NCBI RefSeq assembly: GCF_013177655.1
Contig: NZ_CP035946.1
Location: forward strand, 620,001-684,000
DNA from: Campylobacter canadensis
Lineage (GTDB): Bacteria; Campylobacterota; Campylobacteria; Campylobacterales; Campylobacteraceae
Length of the DNA stretch: 64,000 nt
Direction: 5' to 3'
Part shown: positions 17,899 through 27,564 of the stretch, in pieces
Layout: every line of letters starts with the position of its first letter
How positions within the stretch are numbered: position 1 is the stretch's first letter
Program-made: the position numbers and the translations under genes
Notes under the pieces: model-generated
What the model was told of the DNA's origin: nothing
Seen by the model: only the letters and a program-made list of their open reading frames with translations
Databases searched by the model: none

Positions 17899-18270
17899 TT
17901 ATTTGCATGTATTTTTTATAAATTCTTTTAGCTCTTCACTATTTATTGAACTTTTTAATTCTAAGATTAAAATTTCATCAATATTTATGGAGTATTTTTT
18001 AGCTAAATATTTTATTAATGTTTTTTTAAAATTTGCTTTACCAAGCTCTGTAAATAAATCCTCATAAAAATAACTTGCTATAACACTATTTAAAGAATCT
18101 AGCAAGTAAGAATTTTTTTCATTTAAGTCATCAGCAATAAATTCTAAGCTTAATTTTATTTGTTTTAGTGAATTATCTTTTGAATAAACATCGCTTATAA
18201 AATCACTTATTTTAACACTATTAGCATATAAATTACAAAATAATAATAAAAAAATTATAAGTTTTTTCAT
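17899..18270 (-). CDS. Small periplasmic protein, unknown function
   Basis: 123 residues with a clear signal peptide (KKLIIFLLLFCNLYA, cleavage after Ala15) and a mostly helical, charged remainder. I recognise no domain. Its place directly before the phosphomannomutase gene is like that of Cj1406c, also a predicted periplasmic protein, so I treat it as its probable counterpart. The start overlaps the stop of the helicase gene upstream by 4 nt, so translation is coupled. Confidence 0.75.
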   Translation of the reverse strand: MKKLIIFLLLFCNLYANSVKISDFISDVYSKDNSLKQIKLSLEFIADDLNEKNSYLLDSLNSVIASYFYEDLFTELGKANFKKTLIKYLAKKYSINIDEILILELKSSINSEELKEFIKNTCK

Positions 18271-19520
18271 TCAACATAACCTTTTAAAGTAGAATAAAAA
18301 TCATCCACTGCCTTATTGGCCTTTGCCTTTGTTTTTAGCATTAAAGCAAAGAAATTATATGAACTGTTAAAAGAAATTTTAAATGTATTTGGATTTTTAG
18401 CCCTTGAAAAAGCTACATATAATTGACCTTTTGCAAAAATATTATCGCATTTACATAAAAGCTTTTCAATGCTCATTCCTTGTGATTTGTGTATGGTGAT
18501 TGCATAAGCTAATTTTAAAGCATAAGCTTTTATTATTGCATCTGCTTCAATATTGCTTGTGTTGTACTCTTCGTAATATTCAAAAGTAGTTTTTTCTACA
18601 CTAAAAATAAGATTATTTGATTTTACACAAATTACTTCTTGCTCTTCATTATAAGATATGATTTCTCCTTGCATTCCGTTGTAAAAACCGTGTGCATTGT
18701 AGGTAAAAATCACTTTTGCTCCTATTTTAAATTCAAAATCTTCTTCAATAGGCAAGGTTTTAATCCATTGTTCAATTTTATTGCTTGGAGAAAATTTATT
18801 TTTAATTATGTCTATTTTTGCCTTGTAGCTTTTTGCTTCTATCTTTGCAAGTTTATTTTGATTTATAAATTTTGCTTCTTTATTGGTACCGCAAATTATT
18901 GTATAATCATCAAATTCATTAGAATTTAAATCTTGGTCTGTAATGTAGTTGTAAAAATAATCAACACAACAATCATCAACATTAGCAAGGCGGATTTTTA
19001 ATAAATTTTTATAAAATTCTTCATCATTCATTCTATGTTGTTTATTTAAAATTACAGAATAAAAATCAAATTCCTTCCAAAATTGTGATAAAAAAGCATA
19101 TTTTCCATCGCTTAATACTGGTTCTAATTGATAAAAATCTCCTACTACTAATAATTTGATATTGTAATTTTGAATTCTATGATGAATCATATCAAATAAA
19201 TCAGCACTTACCATTGATATTTCATCAATTAAAACCACATCAATATTTTTTAGAATTTTGTTTAATTCAAGCAAGTCTTCTTTGCTAGTTTTAAGTTCTG
19301 ATATGTTTTTTGCTATTTTGAATTTAAAAAATTTATGTATTGTTAGTGCTTTAATGTTTATTGCTGCTAGAGCAGTACTTGCTAATGGTATGATTTTTAA
19401 TTCTTTATTTTCTAAGATTTTTTTGATGGTGTAGGATTTACCAACCCCAGCACCACCTGTTAAAAAAACATTTCTTCCTTCTTTTAGTTTTTGTATTATT
19501 AAACTTGCATTATCTTTCAT
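18267..19520 (-). CDS. PIF1/RecD-like superfamily 1B DNA helicase
   Basis: A 5'-3' DNA helicase of the PIF1/Dda type. Walker A GGAGVGKSYT is at about 21-30. A STALAAINIKALTIHKFF block follows, then Walker B VLIDEISMVS, GDFYQLEPV (motif III), and a C-terminal AITIHKSQGMS plus VAFSRAK, which form motifs V and VI. 417 residues is compact, with helicase core only and no extra nuclease or RPA-binding domain. It shares 1 base with the hypothetical gene upstream and overlaps the periplasmic-protein gene by 4 nt. Role in replication restart or repair is inferred from family. Confidence 0.88.
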   Translation of the reverse strand: MKDNASLIIQKLKEGRNVFLTGGAGVGKSYTIKKILENKELKIIPLASTALAAINIKALTIHKFFKFKIAKNISELKTSKEDLLELNKILKNIDVVLIDEISMVSADLFDMIHHRIQNYNIKLLVVGDFYQLEPVLSDGKYAFLSQFWKEFDFYSVILNKQHRMNDEEFYKNLLKIRLANVDDCCVDYFYNYITDQDLNSNEFDDYTIICGTNKEAKFINQNKLAKIEAKSYKAKIDIIKNKFSPSNKIEQWIKTLPIEEDFEFKIGAKVIFTYNAHGFYNGMQGEIISYNEEQEVICVKSNNLIFSVEKTTFEYYEEYNTSNIEADAIIKAYALKLAYAITIHKSQGMSIEKLLCKCDNIFAKGQLYVAFSRAKNPNTFKISFNSSYNFFALMLKTKAKANKAVDDFYSTLKGYVE

Positions 19521-19897
19521 TACAAAATCTTAAAATTATAATTTTTAAGCGTTAGCTCATTTAACCTATCTCTTAATTCTTCATAACTTCTTCCATCGTA
19601 TGGATAATATGCTATAATTTGAGTTTTCTTTTCATTTAAAAAATCATTAATTTCATTTAAAAGTGTTTCAGTATTTGAAGAATCAGTTCCTGATAATAAT
19701 AAAATAACGCCCCTTTCAAAGGTGAAATAACAATCAGTATTTCTTAACATTTCCCCAATTGTTTTTTGATGCTCAATATTGTGCGTATTTACATAAGCTA
19801 GACAAAACTCAAAATTATCATTTTGTAAATGTCTTTTAATATTTGCTATAAAAAAATTCATAGCAACTTGAAAATGTTCTTTGTTAAAAGCTTTCAT
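19520..19897 (-). CDS. Small protein with a degenerate GGDEF-like fold
   Basis: 125 residues, no signal or membrane segment. The order of elements resembles the second half of a diguanylate cyclase domain: IGEMLRNTDCYFTFERGVILLLSG corresponds to the region around the active loop (family: lgellRxtDxxxRyGGDEFxilL), followed by a helix and then YYPYDGRSYEELRDRLNE, like the family's YPxDGxxxxeLlxxAD. The GGDEF signature is replaced by TFERG, so it should not make c-di-GMP. This is my fold inference by eye, not a secure match. It overlaps both neighbours by 1 base, in one operon with the permease and the helicase. Confidence 0.6.
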   Translation of the reverse strand: MKAFNKEHFQVAMNFFIANIKRHLQNDNFEFCLAYVNTHNIEHQKTIGEMLRNTDCYFTFERGVILLLSGTDSSNTETLLNEINDFLNEKKTQIIAYYPYDGRSYEELRDRLNELTLKNYNFKIL

Positions 19898-21057
19898 TAC
19901 TCGTTCCTTAAAGTAGTTAAAATATCTATTTTACTAGCTTTATAAGCAGGATAAAGTGCTGATAAAAATACTATTAAAATAGAGCCAAACACAATGCTAA
20001 GAAAATCAAAAATACTTAAATCAATCGGTAGCTTTGATGTTCCATAAACATCAGCTGGAAGTGTTATTATATCAAAGCTATTTAAAATAAACATAGAACA
20101 AAAACCTAACAATATCCCAAAAATTATTCCACAAAAACCTATAAAAAAGCCTAGCATAAAAAATGAATTTCTTACTTCTTTTTTACTTGCGCCTAAGGCT
20201 AAAAGTAGGGCGATTTCATTTTTTCTATTTAAAACTATCATAAATAAAGAACTTATGATATTTAAGCTTGCAATGATTATTATCATTAATAAAATAAAAA
20301 ATAAGGCTTTTTTTTCTAATTCAAGTGCGTTTAAAAAGTTACCATTTTGTTCCCACCAGCCTATTATAAAATAATCATCTTTGTATTTTTCTTTTAGTAT
20401 TTTAATATCGTCTTGAGCGTTTTTTGAATAAAGATGAATTCCTGTGTAGTTTTGGTTTTTAAGCACTTTTTTTAAATCATTAATATCAACATAAGCATAA
20501 GATTCATCATAAGCCTTTAAACCAGATGAAAAAGAGCTTTGATAATTAAATCTTTTTATGGTTGGGCTAAAGGCTAAGGCGTTAGGACTTAGATTAGTAA
20601 AAATTAAATTAATTTTAAAATCATCAATTAAAAAGCCAGAACCTAAAATAATAGGAAAACTTTCTTGAATATTTGTATTTTTATAAGCTTTGTTAAAAAT
20701 TTCATTTATCTTTGCTTCTTGTTTAAAATCAACTCCGAAAATCACAGCTGCTTGAAGAGAATTTGCACTTTTAATTACTGCTTGAGATTGGATAAAAGGA
20801 GAGATTAAATAAGTTTTTTGCAGCTCTTGAATTAATTTTTCATTAATTATTTTATTTTTTGAATAAATAGAAATTGGGTAATTCATAACTAATAATTTAT
20901 CTAAAAAATTTTTATTCATACCATTCATAACAGCCATAGATACAATAAGAACGCAAACTCCTAAAGCAACACCAATAAAAGCAAGTAGCTTTGTAATCAT
21001 AATAAAAGGCATTGATTTATCAAAGCGTAAATATTTAAAGAGTAAATATTTAATCAT
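19897..21057 (-). CDS. LolC/LolE-type ABC transporter permease
   Basis: Inner-membrane permease of the MacB/LolCE group, probably part of the machine that releases lipoproteins from the inner membrane. One N-terminal membrane segment (FIGVALGVCVLIVSMAVMNGMN) is followed by a large periplasmic domain (about 45-240), then three C-terminal membrane segments with the family stretch NEIALLLALGASKKEV. 386 residues fits. No ATPase gene is adjacent; in Campylobacter it is encoded elsewhere. The start overlaps the upstream gene by 4 nt. Confidence 0.85.
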   Translation of the reverse strand: MIKYLLFKYLRFDKSMPFIMITKLLAFIGVALGVCVLIVSMAVMNGMNKNFLDKLLVMNYPISIYSKNKIINEKLIQELQKTYLISPFIQSQAVIKSANSLQAAVIFGVDFKQEAKINEIFNKAYKNTNIQESFPIILGSGFLIDDFKINLIFTNLSPNALAFSPTIKRFNYQSSFSSGLKAYDESYAYVDINDLKKVLKNQNYTGIHLYSKNAQDDIKILKEKYKDDYFIIGWWEQNGNFLNALELEKKALFFILLMIIIIASLNIISSLFMIVLNRKNEIALLLALGASKKEVRNSFFMLGFFIGFCGIIFGILLGFCSMFILNSFDIITLPADVYGTSKLPIDLSIFDFLSIVFGSILIVFLSALYPAYKASKIDILTTLRNE

Positions 21058-22265
21058 AAATGTTTTTTTATCACTTCAATTAATTGTGGTTGGGTTGCAT
21101 CTTTTATAATCAAGTCTGCAAAATCAACATTTCTTTTTATGCTATCAGGGCTAAAAATTATTATAAAGGTATTTGGTTCTTTAAGTTTTATATTATTTAA
21201 AACATTTTTTATATTATCAAAATCATATAAAATTGATAAATACCCAACAATAATTATTTTATAATTATTTTTTACTTCTTCTAAAAAAGCACTAATGCTA
21301 TTTACTTTCGCACAAATACTTGCACTTTTATTTACAATGTGTAATAAGTGTGAGCTTTGAATATCATTATCTAAAAATATCAAAACATCATTTTTAATAT
21401 TTTCTTTATTTGCTTTTATTGTTTTATCTTTTAAAATATTATCTAATAAATTTTTTAGCATTAATCTATCAAAAGGTCTTTTTAGGTAGTTATCATTATT
21501 TTTATTTCCTAAAATAATATAATTTTCCTTTGCATTAGTTAGCATACTTTCATCAACAATCACACAATCATAAGTACTAAAATCAGTCGCATTAGAGCAA
21601 ATAAAAGATTTTATATTATATTGATTTAAATAATTGCTTAAAATAAAATTCTCTAAAGAATCGTTATTTAAAATAGCAACTTTTGCATTATCAAATTGCA
21701 AGCCTTCATCTTGAGCATAATCATTGTAGTGAGTTTTATAATAATGAGTATATTTGCATAATTCCGCTAGTGTTTGAATGTATGAGCTATTGTATTGCTT
21801 GATTAAACTTGCAATTTCAGTAGTATTGTTAGGGTTTAAAAAAGAAAGTACTTTATCAATATTTTTAAGAGTAAAAATAACTTTAAAAAATTCATTATTT
21901 AAGTATTGATTGTGCGTGTGGGTTGATATATTTTTTTGTTTTATTTTTTGAATTTCTTCTATTAGTGCTTTGTAATTTTCAATTTTTGTTGGTTGGATAG
22001 TGTTTATATTTAGTGTTTTTAACAAATCATATAAAACTTCATTTTCTAAATTCATTTTGCGTTTTTTTATAAAATAAGCAAAAAAAGCAAAAATATTTAT
22101 TAGCAAAATAAGTGCTAAAACTATTAATACAGGAATATTTTGCGTATTAATATAATCCATATAATAAGCAAAGTAAGAAACAAAAATTATAAAAATAAGA
22201 TTTAAAACACTAACAATCACAAAAATCCTTTTTTTCTTTGTATTATCTTTTTTAAGATTTAACAT
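21054..22265 (-). CDS. Membrane protein with two receiver-like domains
   Basis: 403 residues. Two membrane segments (about 13-33 and 43-65) are followed by a helical linker and two tandem alpha/beta domains shaped like response-regulator receivers: NAKVAILNNDSLENFILSNYL, and later DVLIFLDNDIQSSHLLHIV with IIIVGYLS and TFIIIFSP. The first keeps DCVIVDES but then reads as a degenerate receiver. In the second the usual phospho-aspartate strand carries GYLS instead. Both look like pseudo-receivers. It has the position of C. jejuni Cj1245c, a membrane protein next to uvrC. It overlaps uvrC by 14 nt. Function unknown. Confidence 0.7.
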   Translation of the reverse strand: MLNLKKDNTKKKRIFVIVSVLNLIFIIFVSYFAYYMDYINTQNIPVLIVLALILLINIFAFFAYFIKKRKMNLENEVLYDLLKTLNINTIQPTKIENYKALIEEIQKIKQKNISTHTHNQYLNNEFFKVIFTLKNIDKVLSFLNPNNTTEIASLIKQYNSSYIQTLAELCKYTHYYKTHYNDYAQDEGLQFDNAKVAILNNDSLENFILSNYLNQYNIKSFICSNATDFSTYDCVIVDESMLTNAKENYIILGNKNNDNYLKRPFDRLMLKNLLDNILKDKTIKANKENIKNDVLIFLDNDIQSSHLLHIVNKSASICAKVNSISAFLEEVKNNYKIIIVGYLSILYDFDNIKNVLNNIKLKEPNTFIIIFSPDSIKRNVDFADLIIKDATQPQLIEVIKKHL

Positions 22266-24042
22266 TTGTTAAATTAAATATTTTATCAGCCACACTTTTA
22301 TTGCTTACTTTTTTTATTTCATCATAGCTTGCTTTATAAATTGCTTCATAAGTACCAAAATATCTAAGTAGCTTATTTATACTAGCAGAGCTTATATTTA
22401 GCTGTTCTAGCTTGCTTGATTGCATTGCTTTTTTTGTTCTTTGTTTTTTATGCGTTGAGATTGCAAAACGATGTGCTTCATCTCTTAATTTTTGAAAAAA
22501 TAATAAAATTTCATCGTTTGCTTTTAAAATATATTCTTTATCTTTGTAATATAATTTATCTTTAGCATTACCTTTTGCTCTATGTGCTAGGTGGTTTATT
22601 TTTTCTTTTGCAATTGCTATAACTTCAATATTTAAGCCATTTTCTTCTAGTAAAGAATTAGCTAAATCAAGCAAGGCTTTGCCTCCATCAATTAGCCATA
22701 AATCAGGTGCGTTTATCTTATCAAAAGATAAAATTCTCCTACTTAACACCTCTTTCATTTGTTCATAATCGTTGTTAGCATTTAGATTGTAGGTTCTATA
22801 TAATTCTTTTTGAAATTCTTCACTCATTGCATCATAGCTTATCATAGCACCAATGCAGCTATCAGCTTGAAAGTGAGAATTATCAAAAGCTTCAATCTTA
22901 GCACAAAGACTAGAAAGATTAAATAAATTTTGTATTTTTAGTAATATTTCTTCGTTTTTATTTTCTTTTAAATTAAACTGAGCATTTTTGATTGCTAAAT
23001 CAAGTAATTTCTTTTTTTGTCCTATTTTTACTGAATGTATATTTACACTTTTTTTTGCCTTATTACTTAGATATTCTTTTAGAATTTCTATATTATCAAT
23101 ATCATCTTGAATTATTATTTCATTTATATCAATACTATCTTTATAAGTTAGCATAATAAGCTGGGTTAGAAATTCATTAGCATTAAAATATTTTGTAGCT
23201 ATTTTTTTATTTATAACGCTTATTAATTTACCGCCTTTTATAATAAATCTTACATAAGAGCAAAAATTTTCATTATTAGCATAGGCAAAAAGGTCAAAAT
23301 CTATATCCTTTGCTAAATCTGTTTGAATATCTAAGGTTATATTATTAATACCCTTTATAATATCTCTTATACTTGCTGCTTGTTCATATTCTTCATTTTC
23401 TGCATAAAAAGACATTTTTTCATTTAAAGCGGTTAATAAAATACTTGGTTTTAAAATAGCCTTAATTACTTGCTCTAATTGTTTATTATATTCGTCTTTT
23501 ACATCAAATTCGCAAGGTGCTAAACATTTTTTTAAATCATAAAACAAACATCTACTTTTACAAGATTTTTTTTGTCTAATTTGAAACAATAAATATATAG
23601 CCTTTAAAAGTTCGTTTGCCCCCTTTGCAAAAGGACCATAATATTTAATTTTGCTATTGTTTATAATTCTTCTACTTAAAAGAACTTGCGGAAATTCTTC
23701 ATTGTAGTCAATGTATAAATATGGATATGTCTTATCATCTCTTAATAAGATATTATATTTTGGTTTTAGTTGTTTTATTAAAGAATTTTCAAGTATTAAA
23801 GCATCTAACTCGCTTTTAGTTTGAGTAAATTTTATATTAGTTGTTTGCTCTAATAATATCTTAATTCTTTGCGAATTTTTAGGATTTGGAGCAAGTTTTG
23901 GCGTAAAGGTAAAATAAGAACGCACTCTTTTTTTTAAATTTTTAGCCTTACCAACATAAAGCAATTTTGCATTGTCAAAATACATATAAATTCCTGCAGA
24001 ATCAGGCAATGTTTTAATAGTTTTTAATAAGCTCTCTTGCAT
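22252..24042 (-). CDS. uvrC: UvrABC excinuclease subunit C
   Basis: Makes both incisions around bulky DNA lesions after UvrA/UvrB recognition. The N-terminal GIY-YIG nuclease domain reads SAGIYMYFDNAKLLYVGKAKNLKKRV. A UVR motif (EYEQAASIRDIIKGI) lies near residues 215-230. The RNase H-like C-terminal nuclease includes EAFDNSHFQADSCIGAMIS and WLIDGGKALLDLA, and a helix-hairpin-helix end (LNISSASINKLLRYFGTYEAI) follows. 596 residues is full length. It overlaps the small gene upstream by 29 nt and the membrane-protein gene downstream by 14 nt. Confidence 0.97.
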   Translation of the reverse strand: MQESLLKTIKTLPDSAGIYMYFDNAKLLYVGKAKNLKKRVRSYFTFTPKLAPNPKNSQRIKILLEQTTNIKFTQTKSELDALILENSLIKQLKPKYNILLRDDKTYPYLYIDYNEEFPQVLLSRRIINNSKIKYYGPFAKGANELLKAIYLLFQIRQKKSCKSRCLFYDLKKCLAPCEFDVKDEYNKQLEQVIKAILKPSILLTALNEKMSFYAENEEYEQAASIRDIIKGINNITLDIQTDLAKDIDFDLFAYANNENFCSYVRFIIKGGKLISVINKKIATKYFNANEFLTQLIMLTYKDSIDINEIIIQDDIDNIEILKEYLSNKAKKSVNIHSVKIGQKKKLLDLAIKNAQFNLKENKNEEILLKIQNLFNLSSLCAKIEAFDNSHFQADSCIGAMISYDAMSEEFQKELYRTYNLNANNDYEQMKEVLSRRILSFDKINAPDLWLIDGGKALLDLANSLLEENGLNIEVIAIAKEKINHLAHRAKGNAKDKLYYKDKEYILKANDEILLFFQKLRDEAHRFAISTHKKQRTKKAMQSSKLEQLNISSASINKLLRYFGTYEAIYKASYDEIKKVSNKSVADKIFNLTNVKS

Positions 24043-24532
24043 AAATATTTCTCTTTTTTATATTTTTTTTAATTTTATCAACTAAAAGTGCGTGTTCTGA
24101 TTTTGTAGCTATGTTTTTAAATTCACCTTCGCTTTTAATAGGACTTATTATCACTTGATGGCTAATTTTATCATAGCTTTTTTTTAGTGTTAATGAAGTT
24201 TGAATTATAAGCTCTTCATCGCTAATTTCTTTTATATATTTATCTTGTCCATATTTTTTATATATTTTAAGCACTTGTAATATTTGCTTTTTATTAGAAT
24301 CTAATTTTAGTTGCTGTGTTATTGCAGGGTGTTTTGTTCTAATTCTTAAAATTTTTTTATTATTTTTAAAAAAAATATCACAAACAACACCACTTTGAGT
24401 TAATAATGATTTAATATCAATAGGCATAATCTTGATTAAATCTTGCAAACGCTGATTAAATTTTAAAAATAGGAATTTTTTATTATGCTCACAAAGAATA
24501 TTTGTAATATTTTTAATTTCTTTAAATTTCAT
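24014..24532 (-). CDS. Conserved hypothetical protein, possible DUF721/DciA-like fold
   Basis: 172 basic residues, soluble, upstream of uvrC with a 29-nt overlap. It corresponds in position to C. jejuni Cj1247c. The stretch with IFFKNNKKILRIRTKHPAITQQL followed by KKQILQVLKIY resembles the core of DUF721 proteins (replicative helicase loader DciA), a strand followed by a leucine-rich helix and a short linker. The match is weak and by eye. The C-terminus is very lysine-rich, which would suit DNA or RNA binding. The first 48 nt lie opposite the start of a plus-strand lipoprotein gene. Confidence 0.6.
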   Translation of the reverse strand: MKFKEIKNITNILCEHNKKFLFLKFNQRLQDLIKIMPIDIKSLLTQSGVVCDIFFKNNKKILRIRTKHPAITQQLKLDSNKKQILQVLKIYKKYGQDKYIKEISDEELIIQTSLTLKKSYDKISHQVIISPIKSEGEFKNIATKSEHALLVDKIKKNIKKRNIYARELIKNY

Positions 24533-24670
24533 TTTTTTTTAATACTTTCTACAATAATTTTTACATCTTGTGGATACAAAACAGACCCAAGCTTTTATAA
24601 TACAGAGCAAAAGCAAACACAACAAATACCATTTATTGATAATAATTTAAGTGATTTAAAGGAGAACTAA
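24485..24670 (+). CDS. Small lipoprotein, LptM-like
   Basis: 61 residues with a hydrophobic signal (FFLILSTIIFTSC) and lipidated Cys29. The mature part begins CGYKTDPSFY, a short pattern (CG, K, aromatic end) like that of LptM/YifL lipoproteins that assist the LPS transporter LptD. The start at ATG 24485 gives an unusually long N-region before the hydrophobic core, and its first 48 nt are antisense to the 5' end of the minus-strand gene. A shorter start at a non-ATG codon (for example ATA near 24541) cannot be excluded. The stop base is shared with the nhaD ATG, so the two genes are coupled. Confidence 0.6.
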   Translation: MLTKNICNIFNFFKFHFFLILSTIIFTSCGYKTDPSFYNTEQKQTQQIPFIDNNLSDLKEN

Positions 24671-25965
24671 TGCAGCTTACTTTTACTTGGGCAGGGATTG
24701 CTTGTTTAATAATATTCATTATTGGATATTATTTTATTGCAGCTGAAGATAAGTACCATTTAAATAAGACAAAACCAGCTATTTTTATCGGTACGCTAAT
24801 GTTTATAATCTTAGGTGCTTATTTATTTTTAAATAATCAAGATTTAAAGCTATTAGAAGAAGAGGTAAAGTCTTTAATTGAAGAAATAGCAGAAATAATA
24901 TTTTTCTTAATGGTTGCTATGACTTATATTGAAGCATTAATAGAAAGAAATGTGTTTAATGCTTTAAAATATAAATTAGTAAGTAAAGGTTATACCTATC
25001 GTAAATTATTTTGGCTTACAGGGCTTTTAGCGTTTTTTATTTCTCCGGTTGCAGACAATCTAACAACGGCTTTAATACTTTCAACAGTGCTTTTAACGAT
25101 TGATAATAAAACTCCAAATTTTTTAGTTCCAGGTGCAATAAATATAGTAGTAGCAGCTAATGCAGGTGGTGCTTTTTCTCCTTTTGGAGATATTACAACT
25201 CTTATGGTATGGACGGCTAATAAAAGCCCATTTATAGACTTTTTTGCATTATTCCCTGCAGCTTTTTTAGGTTGGCTTGTAAATGCTTATTTATTAAGTC
25301 GTTTTGTGCCTAATATAGCTCCTAGTTTTGATGCAAGCAAGCAAAAAGAAGAAAAAATTTATGAAGGTGGAAAATTAGTAATATTTTTAGGAATTTTTAC
25401 AATTTTTTGTGCTGTAATAATGCATTCTTTATTTGAATTACCAGCTATGTGGGGTATGATTTTTGGCTTATCTTTACTTAGTTTATGGACATATTTTTAT
25501 AATAGAAAAAAAGGAAAAAAAGATATAAATGTGTTTTTTTATATGAGTAAAATAGAAATGGATACATTATTATTTTTCTTTGGAATTTTAGCTGCGGTTG
25601 GGGCTTTACATTTTGCAGGTTGGTTAAATTATGCTGCAAAATTATACGATATTGCAGGTGCTAGTGTAAGCAATATTGGGGTAGGCTTTTTAAGTGCTAT
25701 TGTTGATAATGTGCCTGTTATGAGTGCTGTTTTAAAGGCTAATCCTAATATGAATATGGATGAATGGTTGCTTGTAACATTAACTGCAGGAATAGGTGGC
25801 TCATTAATATCATTTGGTTCTGCAGCAGGAGTTGGAGTAATGGGAAAAATGCGTGGAATTTACACTTTTAGCTCACATATGAAATATGCTTGGACAATTT
25901 TAGTTGGTTATATTATATCCGTTATTGTTTGGTGGTTACAATTTGAATATTTTGATTTTTATTGA
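24670..25965 (+). CDS. nhaD: NhaD-type sodium/proton antiporter
   Basis: Exports Na+ in exchange for H+ across the inner membrane. 431 residues with about a dozen hydrophobic segments. Family blocks are [58 protein letters not shown], and [17 protein letters not shown], which carry the conserved polar residues of the ion-transporter superfamily. The start ATG 24670 follows GGAGAAC. It precedes guaA by a few bases and is absent from the uvrC-guaA junction of C. jejuni, as far as I recall. Confidence 0.92.
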   Translation: MQLTFTWAGIACLIIFIIGYYFIAAEDKYHLNKTKPAIFIGTLMFIILGAYLFLNNQDLKLLEEEVKSLIEEIAEIIFFLMVAMTYIEALIERNVFNALKYKLVSKGYTYRKLFWLTGLLAFFISPVADNLTTALILSTVLLTIDNKTPNFLVPGAINIVVAANAGGAFSPFGDITTLMVWTANKSPFIDFFALFPAAFLGWLVNAYLLSRFVPNIAPSFDASKQKEEKIYEGGKLVIFLGIFTIFCAVIMHSLFELPAMWGMIFGLSLLSLWTYFYNRKKGKKDINVFFYMSKIEMDTLLFFFGILAAVGALHFAGWLNYAAKLYDIAGASVSNIGVGFLSAIVDNVPVMSAVLKANPNMNMDEWLLVTLTAGIGGSLISFGSAAGVGVMGKMRGIYTFSSHMKYAWTILVGYIISVIVWWLQFEYFDFY

Positions 25966-25979
25966 AAGGATTTAATTTT

Positions 25980-27515
25980 ATGGAAAAAGCCGATATTTTA
26001 GTGCTTGACTTTGGCTCTCAATATACACAGCTTATCGCAAGACGCTTAAGAGAGCAAGGCGTTTATGCTCTTATTTTACCATTTAATATAAGTGCAAAAG
26101 AGATTAAAAATTATGATGCAAAGGGGATTATTTTAAGTGGTGGTCCTGCAAGCGTTTATGCAAACGACGCTTATTTTTGTGATAAAGAAATATTTAATTT
26201 AGGTTTGCCTATTTTAGGAATTTGTTATGGTATGCAGCTAATTGCTCATCATTTTGGAGCTAGTGTTGTTGCAGCTTCGCATAAAGAATATGGAAAAGCA
26301 AAAATTAATGTTAAATACGATTGTGCTTTATTTAATAATTTACCTAAATCTCAAGTTGTTTGGATGAGCCATTCTGATAGAGTTGAGAATTTACCAGAAG
26401 GTTTTATAACAACAGCAATTAGCGAAAATAGCCCATTTTGTGCCATTGCAAACGAAGAAAAAAAGATTTATGCACTACAATTTCATCCAGAAGTTCAACA
26501 TAGTGAGTTTGGAAAAAATATCTTAAAGAATTTTGCAAAATTTGCTTGCAATTGTGAAAGTGTATGGAATATGGGTTCTTTTGCAAAAACTCAAATCGCA
26601 AAAATTAAAGAACAAGTAGGAGATAAAAAGGTTTTATGTGCTATTAGCGGTGGAGTTGATAGCTCTGTGGTAGCTGCTTTACTTGCTAGCTCTATTAAAG
26701 AGCAAACTATTTTAGTCTTTGTTGATACAGGATTATTAAGAAAGAATGAAAAAGAGCAAGTAGAAAATGCTTTAAAATTAAAATTTGGTATAGAATTAAA
26801 TACGATTGATGCAAGAGAAATCTTTTTAACTAAGTTAAAAGGTGTAATTGACCCTGAACAAAAAAGAAAGATTATTGGTAATACTTTCATAGAAATCTTT
26901 GAAGAATTTGCAAAAAAACAAAGTGGTGTTGAGTTTTTAGCACAAGGAACTTTATATACTGACATTATTGAAAGTAGTGTAGCAGGAAGTTCTAAGACAA
27001 TTAAATCTCATCATAATGTTGGCGGTTTGCCTGAAAAAATGAATTTAAAATTAGTTGAACCTTTAAAAGAAATTTTTAAAGATGAGGTAAGATTATTAGG
27101 TCTTGAACTTGGACTTAGTAAAGATTTAGTGTATCGTCATCCATTCCCTGGTCCAGGACTTGCGATTAGAATTATGGGCGAAGTAAATGAAGAAAGCTTA
27201 AATATCTTAAAAGAAGCGGATGATATCTTTATTCAAGAACTTAAAGCAAATGGATATTATGATAAAACTTGGCAAGCATTTTGTGTATTATTAAATGTAA
27301 AAAGCGTTGGAGTTATGGGAGATAATAGAACTTACGATAATGCAATCGCTCTTCGTGCTGTTGATGCTAGTGATGGTATGACAGCAACATTTTCACACTT
27401 GCCTTATGAATTGCTTGAAAATGTAAGCCGCAGAATAATAAATGAAGTACAAGGTATTAACCGTGTGGTTTATGATATTTCAAGTAAGCCACCTGCAACT
27501 ATTGAATGGGAGTAA
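25980..27515 (+). CDS. guaA: GMP synthase (glutamine-hydrolysing)
   Basis: Converts XMP to GMP with ATP and glutamine. The N-terminal class I glutaminase has the nucleophile Cys82 in LGICYGMQL and [13 protein letters not shown]. The ATP-pyrophosphatase domain starts with the PP-loop [14 protein letters not shown]. The dimerisation domain ends in KPPATIEWE, the universal GuaA terminus. I use ATG 25980, with AAAGGA 9 bases upstream, rather than the in-frame TTG at 25962, which gives the standard 511 residues. A strong terminator follows. Confidence 0.98.
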   Translation: MEKADILVLDFGSQYTQLIARRLREQGVYALILPFNISAKEIKNYDAKGIILSGGPASVYANDAYFCDKEIFNLGLPILGICYGMQLIAHHFGASVVAASHKEYGKAKINVKYDCALFNNLPKSQVVWMSHSDRVENLPEGFITTAISENSPFCAIANEEKKIYALQFHPEVQHSEFGKNILKNFAKFACNCESVWNMGSFAKTQIAKIKEQVGDKKVLCAISGGVDSSVVAALLASSIKEQTILVFVDTGLLRKNEKEQVENALKLKFGIELNTIDAREIFLTKLKGVIDPEQKRKIIGNTFIEIFEEFAKKQSGVEFLAQGTLYTDIIESSVAGSSKTIKSHHNVGGLPEKMNLKLVEPLKEIFKDEVRLLGLELGLSKDLVYRHPFPGPGLAIRIMGEVNEESLNILKEADDIFIQELKANGYYDKTWQAFCVLLNVKSVGVMGDNRTYDNAIALRAVDASDGMTATFSHLPYELLENVSRRIINEVQGINRVVYDISSKPPATIEWE

Positions 27516-27521
27516 TATTTT

Positions 27522-27552
27522 AAAGAATGGTTAAAATACCATTCTTTATTTT
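27522..27552 (+). terminator. Terminator after guaA
   Basis: 10-bp perfect stem (27522-27531 with 27538-27547), 6-nt loop, then ATTTTT, starting 6 bases after the guaA stop. Confidence 0.9.
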
Positions 27553-27564
27553 TGGAGATTAAAA

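Noticed and set aside
26591-26965. 124-residue minus frame inside guaA
   Set aside because: Antisense shadow of the PP-loop domain of guaA.
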